A stretch of 64,000 nucleotides of DNA from Actinacidiphila rubida (lineage in GTDB: Bacteria > Actinomycetota > Actinomycetes > Streptomycetales > Streptomycetaceae): contig NZ_FODD01000029.1 of assembly GCF_900110255.1 (NCBI RefSeq), forward strand, positions 45,456 to 109,455. Direction: 5' to 3'. This document shows, in pieces, positions 24,806-32,209 of this stretch; within the stretch, counting starts at the first letter, position 1, and each line of letters begins with the position of its first letter. The translations under genes were made by a program, and so were the position numbers. The notes beneath the pieces are model-generated. The model saw only the letters and a program-made list of their open reading frames with translations. It did not search any database and had not been told where the DNA came from.

Positions 24806-25981
24806 GTGGACGCAATGATCGCTGTCGCCGCCGTCTCCCTCGCCGCCTGGCTCTGGCTCCTCGTGGGACGGGGCATGTTCTGGCGGACCGACGTCCGCCT
24901 CCCCCGTGCGACGGCCGAACCGACCGCCTGGCCGTCCGTGGCCGTCGTCGTGCCGGCCCGGGACGAGGCCGACGTGCTCCCGGTGAGCCTGCCGTCCCTG
25001 CTCGCCCAGGAGTACCCGGGCGAAGCCACCGTCTTCCTCGTGGACGACGGCAGTTCCGACGGCACCGGCGACCTCGCCCGCACCCTCCACGCCACGCACG
25101 GCGGCCTGCCGTTGACCGTGACATCACCGGGCGAACCGCCCGCCGGCTGGACCGGGAAGCTGTGGGCCGTGCGCCACGGCATCGCCGCGGCGCGCGAGCA
25201 GGCCGGCCCCGAGTTCCTGCTCCTCACCGACGCCGACATCGCGCACCGGCCGGACAGCCTCCGGTCCCTGGTGACCGCGTCCTACGCGGCGGACCTCGAC
25301 ATGGTGTCGCAGATGGCCCGGCTGCGGGTCACCACCGGCTGGGAGCGCCTGATCGTCCCGGCGTTCGTCTACTTCTTCGCGCAGCTCTACCCCTTCCGCT
25401 GGGTGAACCGCGCCGGCTCCCGTACCGCCGCCGCGGCCGGCGGCTGCGTCCTGCTGCGCTCGTCCACCGCCGCGGCCGCCCATGTGCCGGAAGCGATCCG
25501 CCAGTCGGTGATCGACGACGTCGCGCTGTCACGGGCGGTCAAGGGGGCGGGCGGCCGGATCTGGCTGGGCCTGGCCGAGAAGGTGGACAGCGTCCGCCCG
25601 TACCCGGGCCTGGGCGAGCTGTGGCGGATGGTGTCCCGCAGCGCGTACGCCCAACTGCGCCACAACCCGCTGCTGCTGGCCGGCACGGTGCTGGGTCTGG
25701 CCCTGATCTACCTGGTGCCGCCGGTGGCCGTGATCGGCGGAGCGGCCGCCGGTGCGTGGCCGGTGGCCGCGCTCGGCCTGGCCGCGTGGGCGGTGATGGC
25801 CGGCACCTACCTGCCGATGCTGCGCTACTACGGGCAGCCGCTGTGGCTGGCGCCGGTGCTGCCGTACACCGCGTCCCTGTACTTGCTGATGACCGTGGAC
25901 TCGGCGGTGGAGCACTACCGCGGCCGCGGTGCGGCCTGGAAGGGCCGCACCTACGCCCGCCCCGACGACACCCTCGCCTGA
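24806..25981 (+). CDS. Glycosyltransferase family 2, HpnB-like membrane protein
   Basis: 391 residues. N-terminal helix (about 5-22), then a GT2 catalytic domain with VVVPARDEADVLPVSLPSLL, VDDGSSDGT and LTDADI (DxD-like), and GWTGKLWAVRHG. The C-terminus has several membrane helices and MLRYYGQPLWLAP. This is the layout of hopanoid-biosynthesis glycosyltransferase HpnB and related proteins. No hopanoid genes are adjacent. GTG start at 24806 has no clear RBS; an ATG three codons later is an alternative. Confidence 0.85.
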   Translation: MDAMIAVAAVSLAAWLWLLVGRGMFWRTDVRLPRATAEPTAWPSVAVVVPARDEADVLPVSLPSLLAQEYPGEATVFLVDDGSSDGTGDLARTLHATHGGLPLTVTSPGEPPAGWTGKLWAVRHGIAAAREQAGPEFLLLTDADIAHRPDSLRSLVTASYAADLDMVSQMARLRVTTGWERLIVPAFVYFFAQLYPFRWVNRAGSRTAAAAGGCVLLRSSTAAAAHVPEAIRQSVIDDVALSRAVKGAGGRIWLGLAEKVDSVRPYPGLGELWRMVSRSAYAQLRHNPLLLAGTVLGLALIYLVPPVAVIGGAAAGAWPVAALGLAAWAVMAGTYLPMLRYYGQPLWLAPVLPYTASLYLLMTVDSAVEHYRGRGAAWKGRTYARPDDTLA

Positions 25982-25988
25982 CGGCGCC

Positions 25989-27236
25989 TCACTTGCGCCC
26001 CGGCGTCCACGTCAGCCCCCAGCCGTACGCGTAGTCGACGGTGCGCTGCGGGCTGACCCCTCGCCGGGGCACCAGGTAGCGGGCCTCACGGCGCACGACC
26101 AGCTCGTCCCCGTCACGGACCAGGAGGGCCAGCGCGCAGACCCGCGAATCGACGGTGCACTCGTCCAGGGTGAAGTCGACGAGCGCGCCGCGCTCGGGCC
26201 GCAGGGTGACGGTCGCGTGGAGCCCCGCGAAGCTGCGGGCGCCGTCGTAGATCGTGACGAAGAACAGCACCCGCCGGAAGTGCGCCGCGCGGTCCATGTT
26301 CAGAGTGATCTGCTCACCGGTGCCGCCGGACCTGTCGTCGCCGTCGAGGTGGAGGAACGGCGGCCGGTCGAGCGCCCCGAACGCGCCGCCGAGGGCCTGC
26401 ACGACCCCCTTGCTGCCGTCGGTCAGCTCGAAGAGCGCGCACAGGTCGAGGTCGACGTCGCGGCCGCCCCAGCGCCGTTGCTGCGCCTGCCAGTCCAGGG
26501 TGATCCGCAGAGCGCCGGACGTCGCGCCCTGCTTGGCGAGGGAGACGGCGGGCGCCTGCTTGGTCAGCGTCACCTTGGACAGCAGGACGGGCGCCGGCGG
26601 CACGGGCGGCACCGGTGCCGCGGGCGTCTCGGGCGCTGCGGGCGCCGCGGGAACAGCCACCACAGGGGCAGGCCGCGCGGGTGTCACGGGCGCGGGGGCC
26701 GGCTCGGGGAGGTCCGGCAGCGCGTCGGGCGCCAGCCCGTACGCCGCGCCCAGCCCGCGCATCCCGCCCTCGTAGCCCTGTCCGACCGCGCGGAACCGCC
26801 AGCCCCCGCCCCGCCGGTAGCACTCCGCGAGCACGTACGCCGTCTCCCGGCCGGCGTCCGCGCACGCGTAGCGGGCCGCCTCCGCGCCGTCCGCGACGGC
26901 ACGCACGAACATGCCCGGCACCTGACCGAACGGTCCGCCGTCACCGCGTGCGACGACCAGCACCGTGCCCACCGTGGACTCGACCGACGCGAGGTCGACC
27001 GAAAGGGTGTCCACCAGCAGCGAGCCGTTGACGACGGTGCCCTCGTGGCGCACCGCGCCCGAAGGGTGGGCGGCGGCCGCGTGCACGAAGTCCCCGGCGT
27101 CGCGGGCCTTTCGGTCGCCGGTCAGCAGCAGCGCGCACAGGTCGGTGCGCGGGCCGCCGCCACCTGCGGCTCTGCCGAACTCGAGGCGCACCGCCGTGGT
27201 CGGCAGCGGTGCGTTCTCCCCTCTGCGCAGCGTCAT
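25989..27236 (-). CDS. Two-domain TerD-family tellurium-resistance-like protein
   Basis: 415 residues: N-terminal TerD-like domain (about 1-155), a 60-residue Ala/Pro-rich linker, then a TerA/TerD-like C-terminal domain (about 220-415) with LTKQAPAVSLAKQG, DVDLDLCALFEL and GEQITLNMDRA, where acidic residues likely bind calcium. TerD proteins act in stress signalling and metal/phage resistance. The gene stands alone, with no other ter genes near. RBS GGAGGGGG precedes ATG 27236. Confidence 0.85.
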   Translation of the reverse strand: MTLRRGENAPLPTTAVRLEFGRAAGGGGPRTDLCALLLTGDRKARDAGDFVHAAAAHPSGAVRHEGTVVNGSLLVDTLSVDLASVESTVGTVLVVARGDGGPFGQVPGMFVRAVADGAEAARYACADAGRETAYVLAECYRRGGGWRFRAVGQGYEGGMRGLGAAYGLAPDALPDLPEPAPAPVTPARPAPVVAVPAAPAAPETPAAPVPPVPPAPVLLSKVTLTKQAPAVSLAKQGATSGALRITLDWQAQQRRWGGRDVDLDLCALFELTDGSKGVVQALGGAFGALDRPPFLHLDGDDRSGGTGEQITLNMDRAAHFRRVLFFVTIYDGARSFAGLHATVTLRPERGALVDFTLDECTVDSRVCALALLVRDGDELVVRREARYLVPRRGVSPQRTVDYAYGWGLTWTPGRK

Positions 27237-27361
27237 TCGATCCCCCTCCGGTTCGCACTCCAGGCCGCACTCCGACGCGCCCCGGCCCCCGGGCATCCCG
27301 CAGCGCGCGTTTTACCTGATCACACCATGAAAGGGTGACCGTTTTCCGAGGATTCGCTCAG

Positions 27362-27419
27362 ATTGGGGACCGATGGTCACTCGCTGCACGCGAAACAACC
27401 TTCTAATCGGTCTCCCCAA
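27362..27419. promoter_or_regulatory. Long-spaced inverted repeat upstream of the Gly/Tyr-rich protein
   Basis: ATTGGGGACCGAT (27362-27374) and ATCGGTCTCCCCAA (27406-27419) pair apart from a 2-nt bulge, with a 31-nt AT-rich loop. It lies within 90 bp of the ATG, so it could act as an operator pair or a leader hairpin. Confidence 0.4.
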
Positions 27420-27449
27420 CGACCACATCGTGGGCTTAACTTATGGCTC

Positions 27450-28013
27450 ATGACCACCCCCCGCGGTTCGTACGGTGGCGGCTACGGCGGCTACCCCTCG
27501 TCTGCGTCCTTCCCGGACACCCCGATCTACGACAGCCTCGTCGCCGAACGCGGCACCCCGCAGATCGCCCCCATCCGCGTGCCGTCGGCCTACACCCCGT
27601 ACGACACGCCGGGCTACAACTCCTATGGCGGCGGCAGCAATCTGCCGGCCCTGCCGGCGCTGCCCGCGCTGCCGTCCGGACCGTCGGCCCAGCAGCACCA
27701 CTCCCAGCAGCACCACTCCCAGCCACAGCCCCAGCCGGTGCACAACGGCTACCCGTCGGCCGGGTACCAGCAGCCGCCGGCGTCGTACATCCCGCAGCAG
27801 GCGGCCCGCCCGGCGTACAACGGCTACGGCAACGGCGCCGGTTACCCGCAGCCGCCGCAGCCGTCGCCGGCCGGCTACGAGGCCGCGCGTCCGGTCCCGC
27901 CGCGGCCGATGCAGCCGCGGCAGATGCCGGGCCACCCGGAGGAGAACTACCAGCGCCGGAACCTGGGGCTCGGCGTGCCGCCGGCCCAGGGCGGCGGCTA
28001 CTACCAGGGCTGA
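27450..28013 (+). CDS. Gly/Tyr/Pro/Gln-rich protein (probable DUF6643)
   Basis: 187 residues of low-complexity sequence: N-terminal GGGYGGYPSSASFPDTPIYD then LVAERGTPQIAPIRVPSAY, then a Pro/Gln/His-rich middle and GYGNGAGYPQ stretches. The SASFPDTPIYDSLVAERGTPQIAPIRVP block is a conserved streptomycete signature that I associate with DUF6643; the remainder is variable. Probably a cytosolic or secreted intrinsically disordered protein; no function is known. ATG 27450 fits the reading of that block. Confidence 0.7.
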   Translation: MTTPRGSYGGGYGGYPSSASFPDTPIYDSLVAERGTPQIAPIRVPSAYTPYDTPGYNSYGGGSNLPALPALPALPSGPSAQQHHSQQHHSQPQPQPVHNGYPSAGYQQPPASYIPQQAARPAYNGYGNGAGYPQPPQPSPAGYEAARPVPPRPMQPRQMPGHPEENYQRRNLGLGVPPAQGGGYYQG

Positions 28014-28046
28014 CCGGCACACGGCCGCGCCTGCAAGGATGGTCCT

Positions 28047-28874
28047 ATGACCACTCCACACGTCAGCGCGTTGCACGTGTACCCGGTGAAGGCGCTGCGG
28101 GGCACCAGTACGGGGAATGCGGTCGTGGAGCCGTGGGGGCTCGCGGGGGACCGCCGCTGGATGCTCGTCGACGCCGTGACGCTCAAGGCCGTCACCCAGC
28201 GGGAACAACCGAGGCTGGCCCTTGCGGCCGCGGTCTGGGACGGGGAGTCCGGACTGCGGCTGTCGGCGCCGGGGCAGCCACCGCTGCGCGTCGACGTGCC
28301 CGCGCCCGCGGCGCTGGAGACGGTGCGGCTGTTCCGCGACAAGCTGGAACTGCTGCCCGCGGGCGAGCGGGCGGACGCCTGGTTCAGCACGTACCTCGGC
28401 ATTCCGGTGCGGCTGGTGCACCTCGACGAACCCGCCCTGCGACGGCCGGTGGACCCGGAGTTCGCGCTGCCGGGCGAGACGGTGAGCCTCGCCGACGGGT
28501 ACCCGCTGCTGGTCGCCGCCACCGCGTCGCTGGACGCCCTCAACGCGCTGATCGCGGAGGGCCGGCACGCCGCGGAGGGCCCGCTGCCGATGAACAGGTT
28601 CCGCCCGAACGTGGTGGTCGACGGCACCGCCCCGTGGGCGGAGGACGGCTGGCGCCGGGTGCGGATCGGCGAGGTGGTCTTCCGGGTGCCGAAGCCGTGC
28701 GGTCGTTGCGTGGTGACCACCACCGACCAGGGAACGGGCGCGCGCGGCAAGGAACCGCTGCACACCCTGGGCCGGCACCGCAGGGTCGGATCGAGCCTGC
28801 TGTTCGGCCAGAACCTGATTCCGGAAAGCGCCGGAACCCTCCGGGTGGGCGACGCGTTGAGCGTGGTGGAGTAG
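28047..28874 (+). CDS. MOSC domain protein
   Basis: 275 residues: an N-terminal MOSC beta-barrel (YPVKALRGTS...GLAGDRRWMLVD) and the C-terminal MOSC part with a PKPCGRCVVTTTDQ motif (Cys218 and Cys221). MOSC proteins bind molybdenum cofactor and act as sulphur carriers or reductases (YcbX-like). 33 bp after the Gly/Tyr gene, likely co-transcribed with it. Confidence 0.9.
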   Translation: MTTPHVSALHVYPVKALRGTSTGNAVVEPWGLAGDRRWMLVDAVTLKAVTQREQPRLALAAAVWDGESGLRLSAPGQPPLRVDVPAPAALETVRLFRDKLELLPAGERADAWFSTYLGIPVRLVHLDEPALRRPVDPEFALPGETVSLADGYPLLVAATASLDALNALIAEGRHAAEGPLPMNRFRPNVVVDGTAPWAEDGWRRVRIGEVVFRVPKPCGRCVVTTTDQGTGARGKEPLHTLGRHRRVGSSLLFGQNLIPESAGTLRVGDALSVVE

Positions 28875-28965
28875 GAGGGCCCGCGCGTCCCACCGGGCCG
28901 GTCCGTGCTCCTGCTTGGGGAGCGCCGCCTGCCAGGCGGCGCACTGGGTGAAGGGGTGGGCGGCT

Positions 28966-29613
28966 GTGGGGGTGTTCGCGTACCTGTCGGCGCGTCGTCG
29001 CCGCACGAAGGTCCGGCTGCTGGGCTGGCGGTGGCGGCGCAATCCGCTGCGCCGCCGCAGCGACCTGGTGGAGGCGTGGCTCGGGCTGGTGACGGCCCTG
29101 CTCCTGTGCACGGTGCCGTTCCTGGGCTGGTGGTCGGGCCGTTCCGTCGACCGCGCGCTGCAGCACGTGGTGCGGGTGGAGCACCGCGAGCGGACGCTGG
29201 TCGCCGCCGCAGTGGCACCGGCCCGCACGGCGAAGGACGCCGCGAAGTCCCTTCCCGGATCGGCCGGTTCGGCGGCGGAGGACGCCCAGCGCGGTGACCT
29301 CCTGGTGTGGACCGGGCCGGACCACAGGAAGCACTCGGCCACGGTCTCCTCGGATCTGGAGGTGTGGCGGGACGGCACGCTGCGGCTGTGGACCGACCGC
29401 CAGGGCCGGATCGCCCCGCCGCCTCTGGACTCCGCGACGGCCGTGACCCATTCGGTGCTCGCCGGGATCGCCGCCGCGTCGGCGGCCGGCGGCATGCTGC
29501 TGATCGTCCGCCAGGTGCTGCTGTGGCGGCTGATGCTGCGCCGGATGGACTCCTGGGAGCGAGCCTGGGACCGGGCCGGCCAGGACTGGGGCCGTGCGGG
29601 CGCCGGGGGTTGA
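28966..29613 (+). CDS. Rv1733c-like membrane protein
   Basis: 215 residues with two hydrophobic helices (about 38-60 and 168-190) around a central extracellular-looking domain. It matches the layout of Rv1733c-like proteins of actinobacteria, with LVEAWLGLVTALLLCTVPFLGWWSG and a C-terminal helix plus basic tail. Function unknown. Start uses GTG 28966; GTG 28972 is also possible. Confidence 0.7.
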   Translation: MGVFAYLSARRRRTKVRLLGWRWRRNPLRRRSDLVEAWLGLVTALLLCTVPFLGWWSGRSVDRALQHVVRVEHRERTLVAAAVAPARTAKDAAKSLPGSAGSAAEDAQRGDLLVWTGPDHRKHSATVSSDLEVWRDGTLRLWTDRQGRIAPPPLDSATAVTHSVLAGIAAASAAGGMLLIVRQVLLWRLMLRRMDSWERAWDRAGQDWGRAGAGG

Positions 29614-29806
29614 CGTGCGACGGCCGCAGGCGCCCCGTCGGCGGCCCGGTCGACGACGGACTCCGTGCCGGTGACGAGGGGCGTTCTGCGGCGGAAAGGG
29701 CGAGTGTGCGGGCCCGGACCGTTGAGGGCGGCATCAAGGAGTCCCCTGCTCGCGCTACCGTTGACCCCCGTCCGGCCGACGCAAGAGGTGGGGGCAGAGC
29801 AGCCCG

Positions 29807-32209
29807 ATGGCACATGGCGTGGTGCAGGTCACCAACCCGAGCAGTTCGCGGTGGCGCCGCCGCACAGGTGAGTACGAGACGCTCGCAGGCGCGCTGGAGG
29901 CGTCGAGCGACGGCGACGTGCTGTCGGTTTCGCCCGGCACCTACCGGGAGAACGTGGTCGTCGACCGCGCGGTGACGCTCCGCTGCGCCGAGGGACCGGG
30001 CACCGTGCGGATCGCCCCGGCGTCCGGCGTGGCGCTGACGATACGGTCCTCCGCGGTCGTCCAGGACCTGGTGGTGGAGGGGCAGGACACCTCCGCGGCC
30101 GCCCTGCTGGTCGAGGCGTGCTCCCCCGAGCTGTCCGGGCTGCGGATGAACACCCACTCGGCGGTGGGCCTCGAAGTCCGTGACAACGCCCGCCCGACGG
30201 TGCGCCGTTGCACGATAGACAACCCGGCCGGACTGGGCATCAGCGTGCTGGACGGCGCGGCCGGCCTGTTCGAGGACTGCGAGGTGGTCGCCGCCGGTCA
30301 GAGCGGCATCTCGGTCCGCGGCGGCGCCACGCCGCGGCTGGAGCGCTGCCGCTTCCACCACACCTCGGGCGCCGGGGTGTCGGTGACCGGCGAGGGCACG
30401 ACGCTGGAGGCGGTGGGCTGCGAGGTGTTCGAGGTCCGCGGTACCGGCGTGCAGCTCTCCGCGCGGGCCACCGGCAGCTTCACCGACTGCCGGGTGCACC
30501 GCACCACGGGGGACGGCGTGGCCCTGGACACCGACGCCGTGCTGGCGCTGGCCGACTGCGAGATCCACGACATCCCGGAGAACGCGGTCGACCTGCGGGC
30601 CCGTTCGGTGCTCACCCTCACCCGCTCCTCGGTCCACCGCTTCGGCCGCAACGGCCTGTCGGTGTGGGACCCGGGCACCCGCGCGGACGCCGACCACTGC
30701 GAGATCCACGACAGCACCGGCGACTACCCCGCGGTGTGGGTGAGCGACGGCGCCGTGGCGATACTCGACGCCTGCCGGGTGCACGACGTGCCCGACGCGC
30801 TGTTCGTGCTGGACCGCGGCTCGCGGGCGGACGTCGTGGACAGCGACTTCGCGCAGATCCGCAACACCGCGGTGTCGGTGAGCGACGGCGCGAGCGTGCA
30901 GCTGGACGACTGCCGGATCCGTGACGCGTCGACGGGCGCCTGGTTCCGCGACCACGGCAGCGGCGGCACCCTCGCGCAGGTCACCATCGACGGCGCGGCG
31001 ACCGGGGTCATCGTCACCAAGGGCGCCGACCCCACGCTGGAGCGGTGCACGGTCACCGACCCGGCGGAGGCCGGGGTGTACGTGTCCGCGGAGGGCCGCG
31101 GCACCTTCGACGGCTGCCGCGTCACCGGCAGCCGCGGCTACGGGTTCCACATCATCGACGGCTGCCGGTCGACGCTGACGCGCTGCCGCACCGAGCGCTG
31201 TGCGCGCGGCGGTTACGAGTTCGCCGAGCCCGGTCCGGTCACCGAGGACTGCACCAGCGACCGTGCCGCGACCGAGGAGTCGCCGGCGCCGGTCCCGGCC
31301 CCCGCCACGCCCGTGGTGCGGCAGGCCGCCGGGCCGTCGTACGGCCTGCTGGGCGGGGTCCCGGAGCAGCAGGCGGCGGCCGAGCCGGCCGCCCCGACGC
31401 GGCCGGAGGACGAGGTGCTCGGCGACCTGGAGGCCCTGGTCGGGCTGGACGGCGTCAAGCGTGAGGTGCGCACGCTGATCGACCTGATCTCGGTGGGGCG
31501 CCGCCGGGAGAAGGCGGGCCTGAAGGCCCCGTCGCCACGGCGGCACCTGGTGTTCACCGGCTCCCCCGGCACGGGCAAGACCACGGTGGCGCGGCTGTAC
31601 GGCGAGATCCTGGCGTCGCTGGGCGTGCTGGAGCGCGGGCACCTGGTCGAGGTGGCGCGGGTCGACCTGGTGGGCGAGCACATCGGCTCGACGGCGATCC
31701 GCACCCAGGAGGCGTTCGACCGGGCGCGCGGTGGTGTGCTGTTCATCGACGAGGCGTACGCCCTCGCCCCGGAGGACGCCGGGCGCGACTTCGGGCGTGA
31801 GGCCATCGACACGCTGGTGAAGCTGATGGAGGACCACCGCGAGGCGGTGGTGGTGATCGTCGCCGGGTACACCGCCGAGATGGAGCGCTTCCTGGCGTCC
31901 AACCCCGGTGTCGCGTCGCGGTTCTCACGCACCGTCACGTTCGGCGACTACACGTCCGCGGAGCTGCTGCGGATCGTCGAGGCGCAGGCCGCGGAGCACG
32001 AGTACCAGCTCGGCGAGGACACCGGCGAGGCGGTGCTGAAGTTCTTCACCGCGATGCCCAAGGGTCCCGCGTTCGGCAACGGCCGCACCGCGCGCCAGAC
32101 GTTCGAGGCGATGGTGGAGCGGCACGCGGTGCGCCTCGCGCACATCGACGAGCCGACGCACGAGGAGCTGTTGCTGCTCTACCCGGAGGATCTGCCCGAA
32201 CTGCCCTGA
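29807..32209 (+). CDS. Right-handed beta-helix/AAA ATPase fusion protein
   Basis: 800 residues. The N-terminal about 480 residues are a right-handed parallel beta-helix with pectate-lyase-like rungs, such as GISVRGGATPRLERCRFHHT, repeated with many short inter-rung variants. A Pro/Ala-rich linker (about 485-530) leads to a CbbX/SpoVK-like AAA domain: Walker A GSPGTGKTT (about 585-593), Walker B VLFIDEAYAL, and an arginine-finger-like SRFSRTVTF. The AAA type is seen with type VII secretion EccA and with RuBisCO activase-like CbbX. The role may be remodelling of a complex that the beta-helix recruits. Convergent with a 31-bp overlap with the next gene. Confidence 0.88.
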   Translation: MAHGVVQVTNPSSSRWRRRTGEYETLAGALEASSDGDVLSVSPGTYRENVVVDRAVTLRCAEGPGTVRIAPASGVALTIRSSAVVQDLVVEGQDTSAAALLVEACSPELSGLRMNTHSAVGLEVRDNARPTVRRCTIDNPAGLGISVLDGAAGLFEDCEVVAAGQSGISVRGGATPRLERCRFHHTSGAGVSVTGEGTTLEAVGCEVFEVRGTGVQLSARATGSFTDCRVHRTTGDGVALDTDAVLALADCEIHDIPENAVDLRARSVLTLTRSSVHRFGRNGLSVWDPGTRADADHCEIHDSTGDYPAVWVSDGAVAILDACRVHDVPDALFVLDRGSRADVVDSDFAQIRNTAVSVSDGASVQLDDCRIRDASTGAWFRDHGSGGTLAQVTIDGAATGVIVTKGADPTLERCTVTDPAEAGVYVSAEGRGTFDGCRVTGSRGYGFHIIDGCRSTLTRCRTERCARGGYEFAEPGPVTEDCTSDRAATEESPAPVPAPATPVVRQAAGPSYGLLGGVPEQQAAAEPAAPTRPEDEVLGDLEALVGLDGVKREVRTLIDLISVGRRREKAGLKAPSPRRHLVFTGSPGTGKTTVARLYGEILASLGVLERGHLVEVARVDLVGEHIGSTAIRTQEAFDRARGGVLFIDEAYALAPEDAGRDFGREAIDTLVKLMEDHREAVVVIVAGYTAEMERFLASNPGVASRFSRTVTFGDYTSAELLRIVEAQAAEHEYQLGEDTGEAVLKFFTAMPKGPAFGNGRTARQTFEAMVERHAVRLAHIDEPTHEELLLLYPEDLPELP

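Noticed and set aside
28001..31837. A 1278-codon frame antisense to the MOSC, membrane and beta-helix genes
   Set aside because: No recognised motifs; the opposite strand codes for confident proteins.
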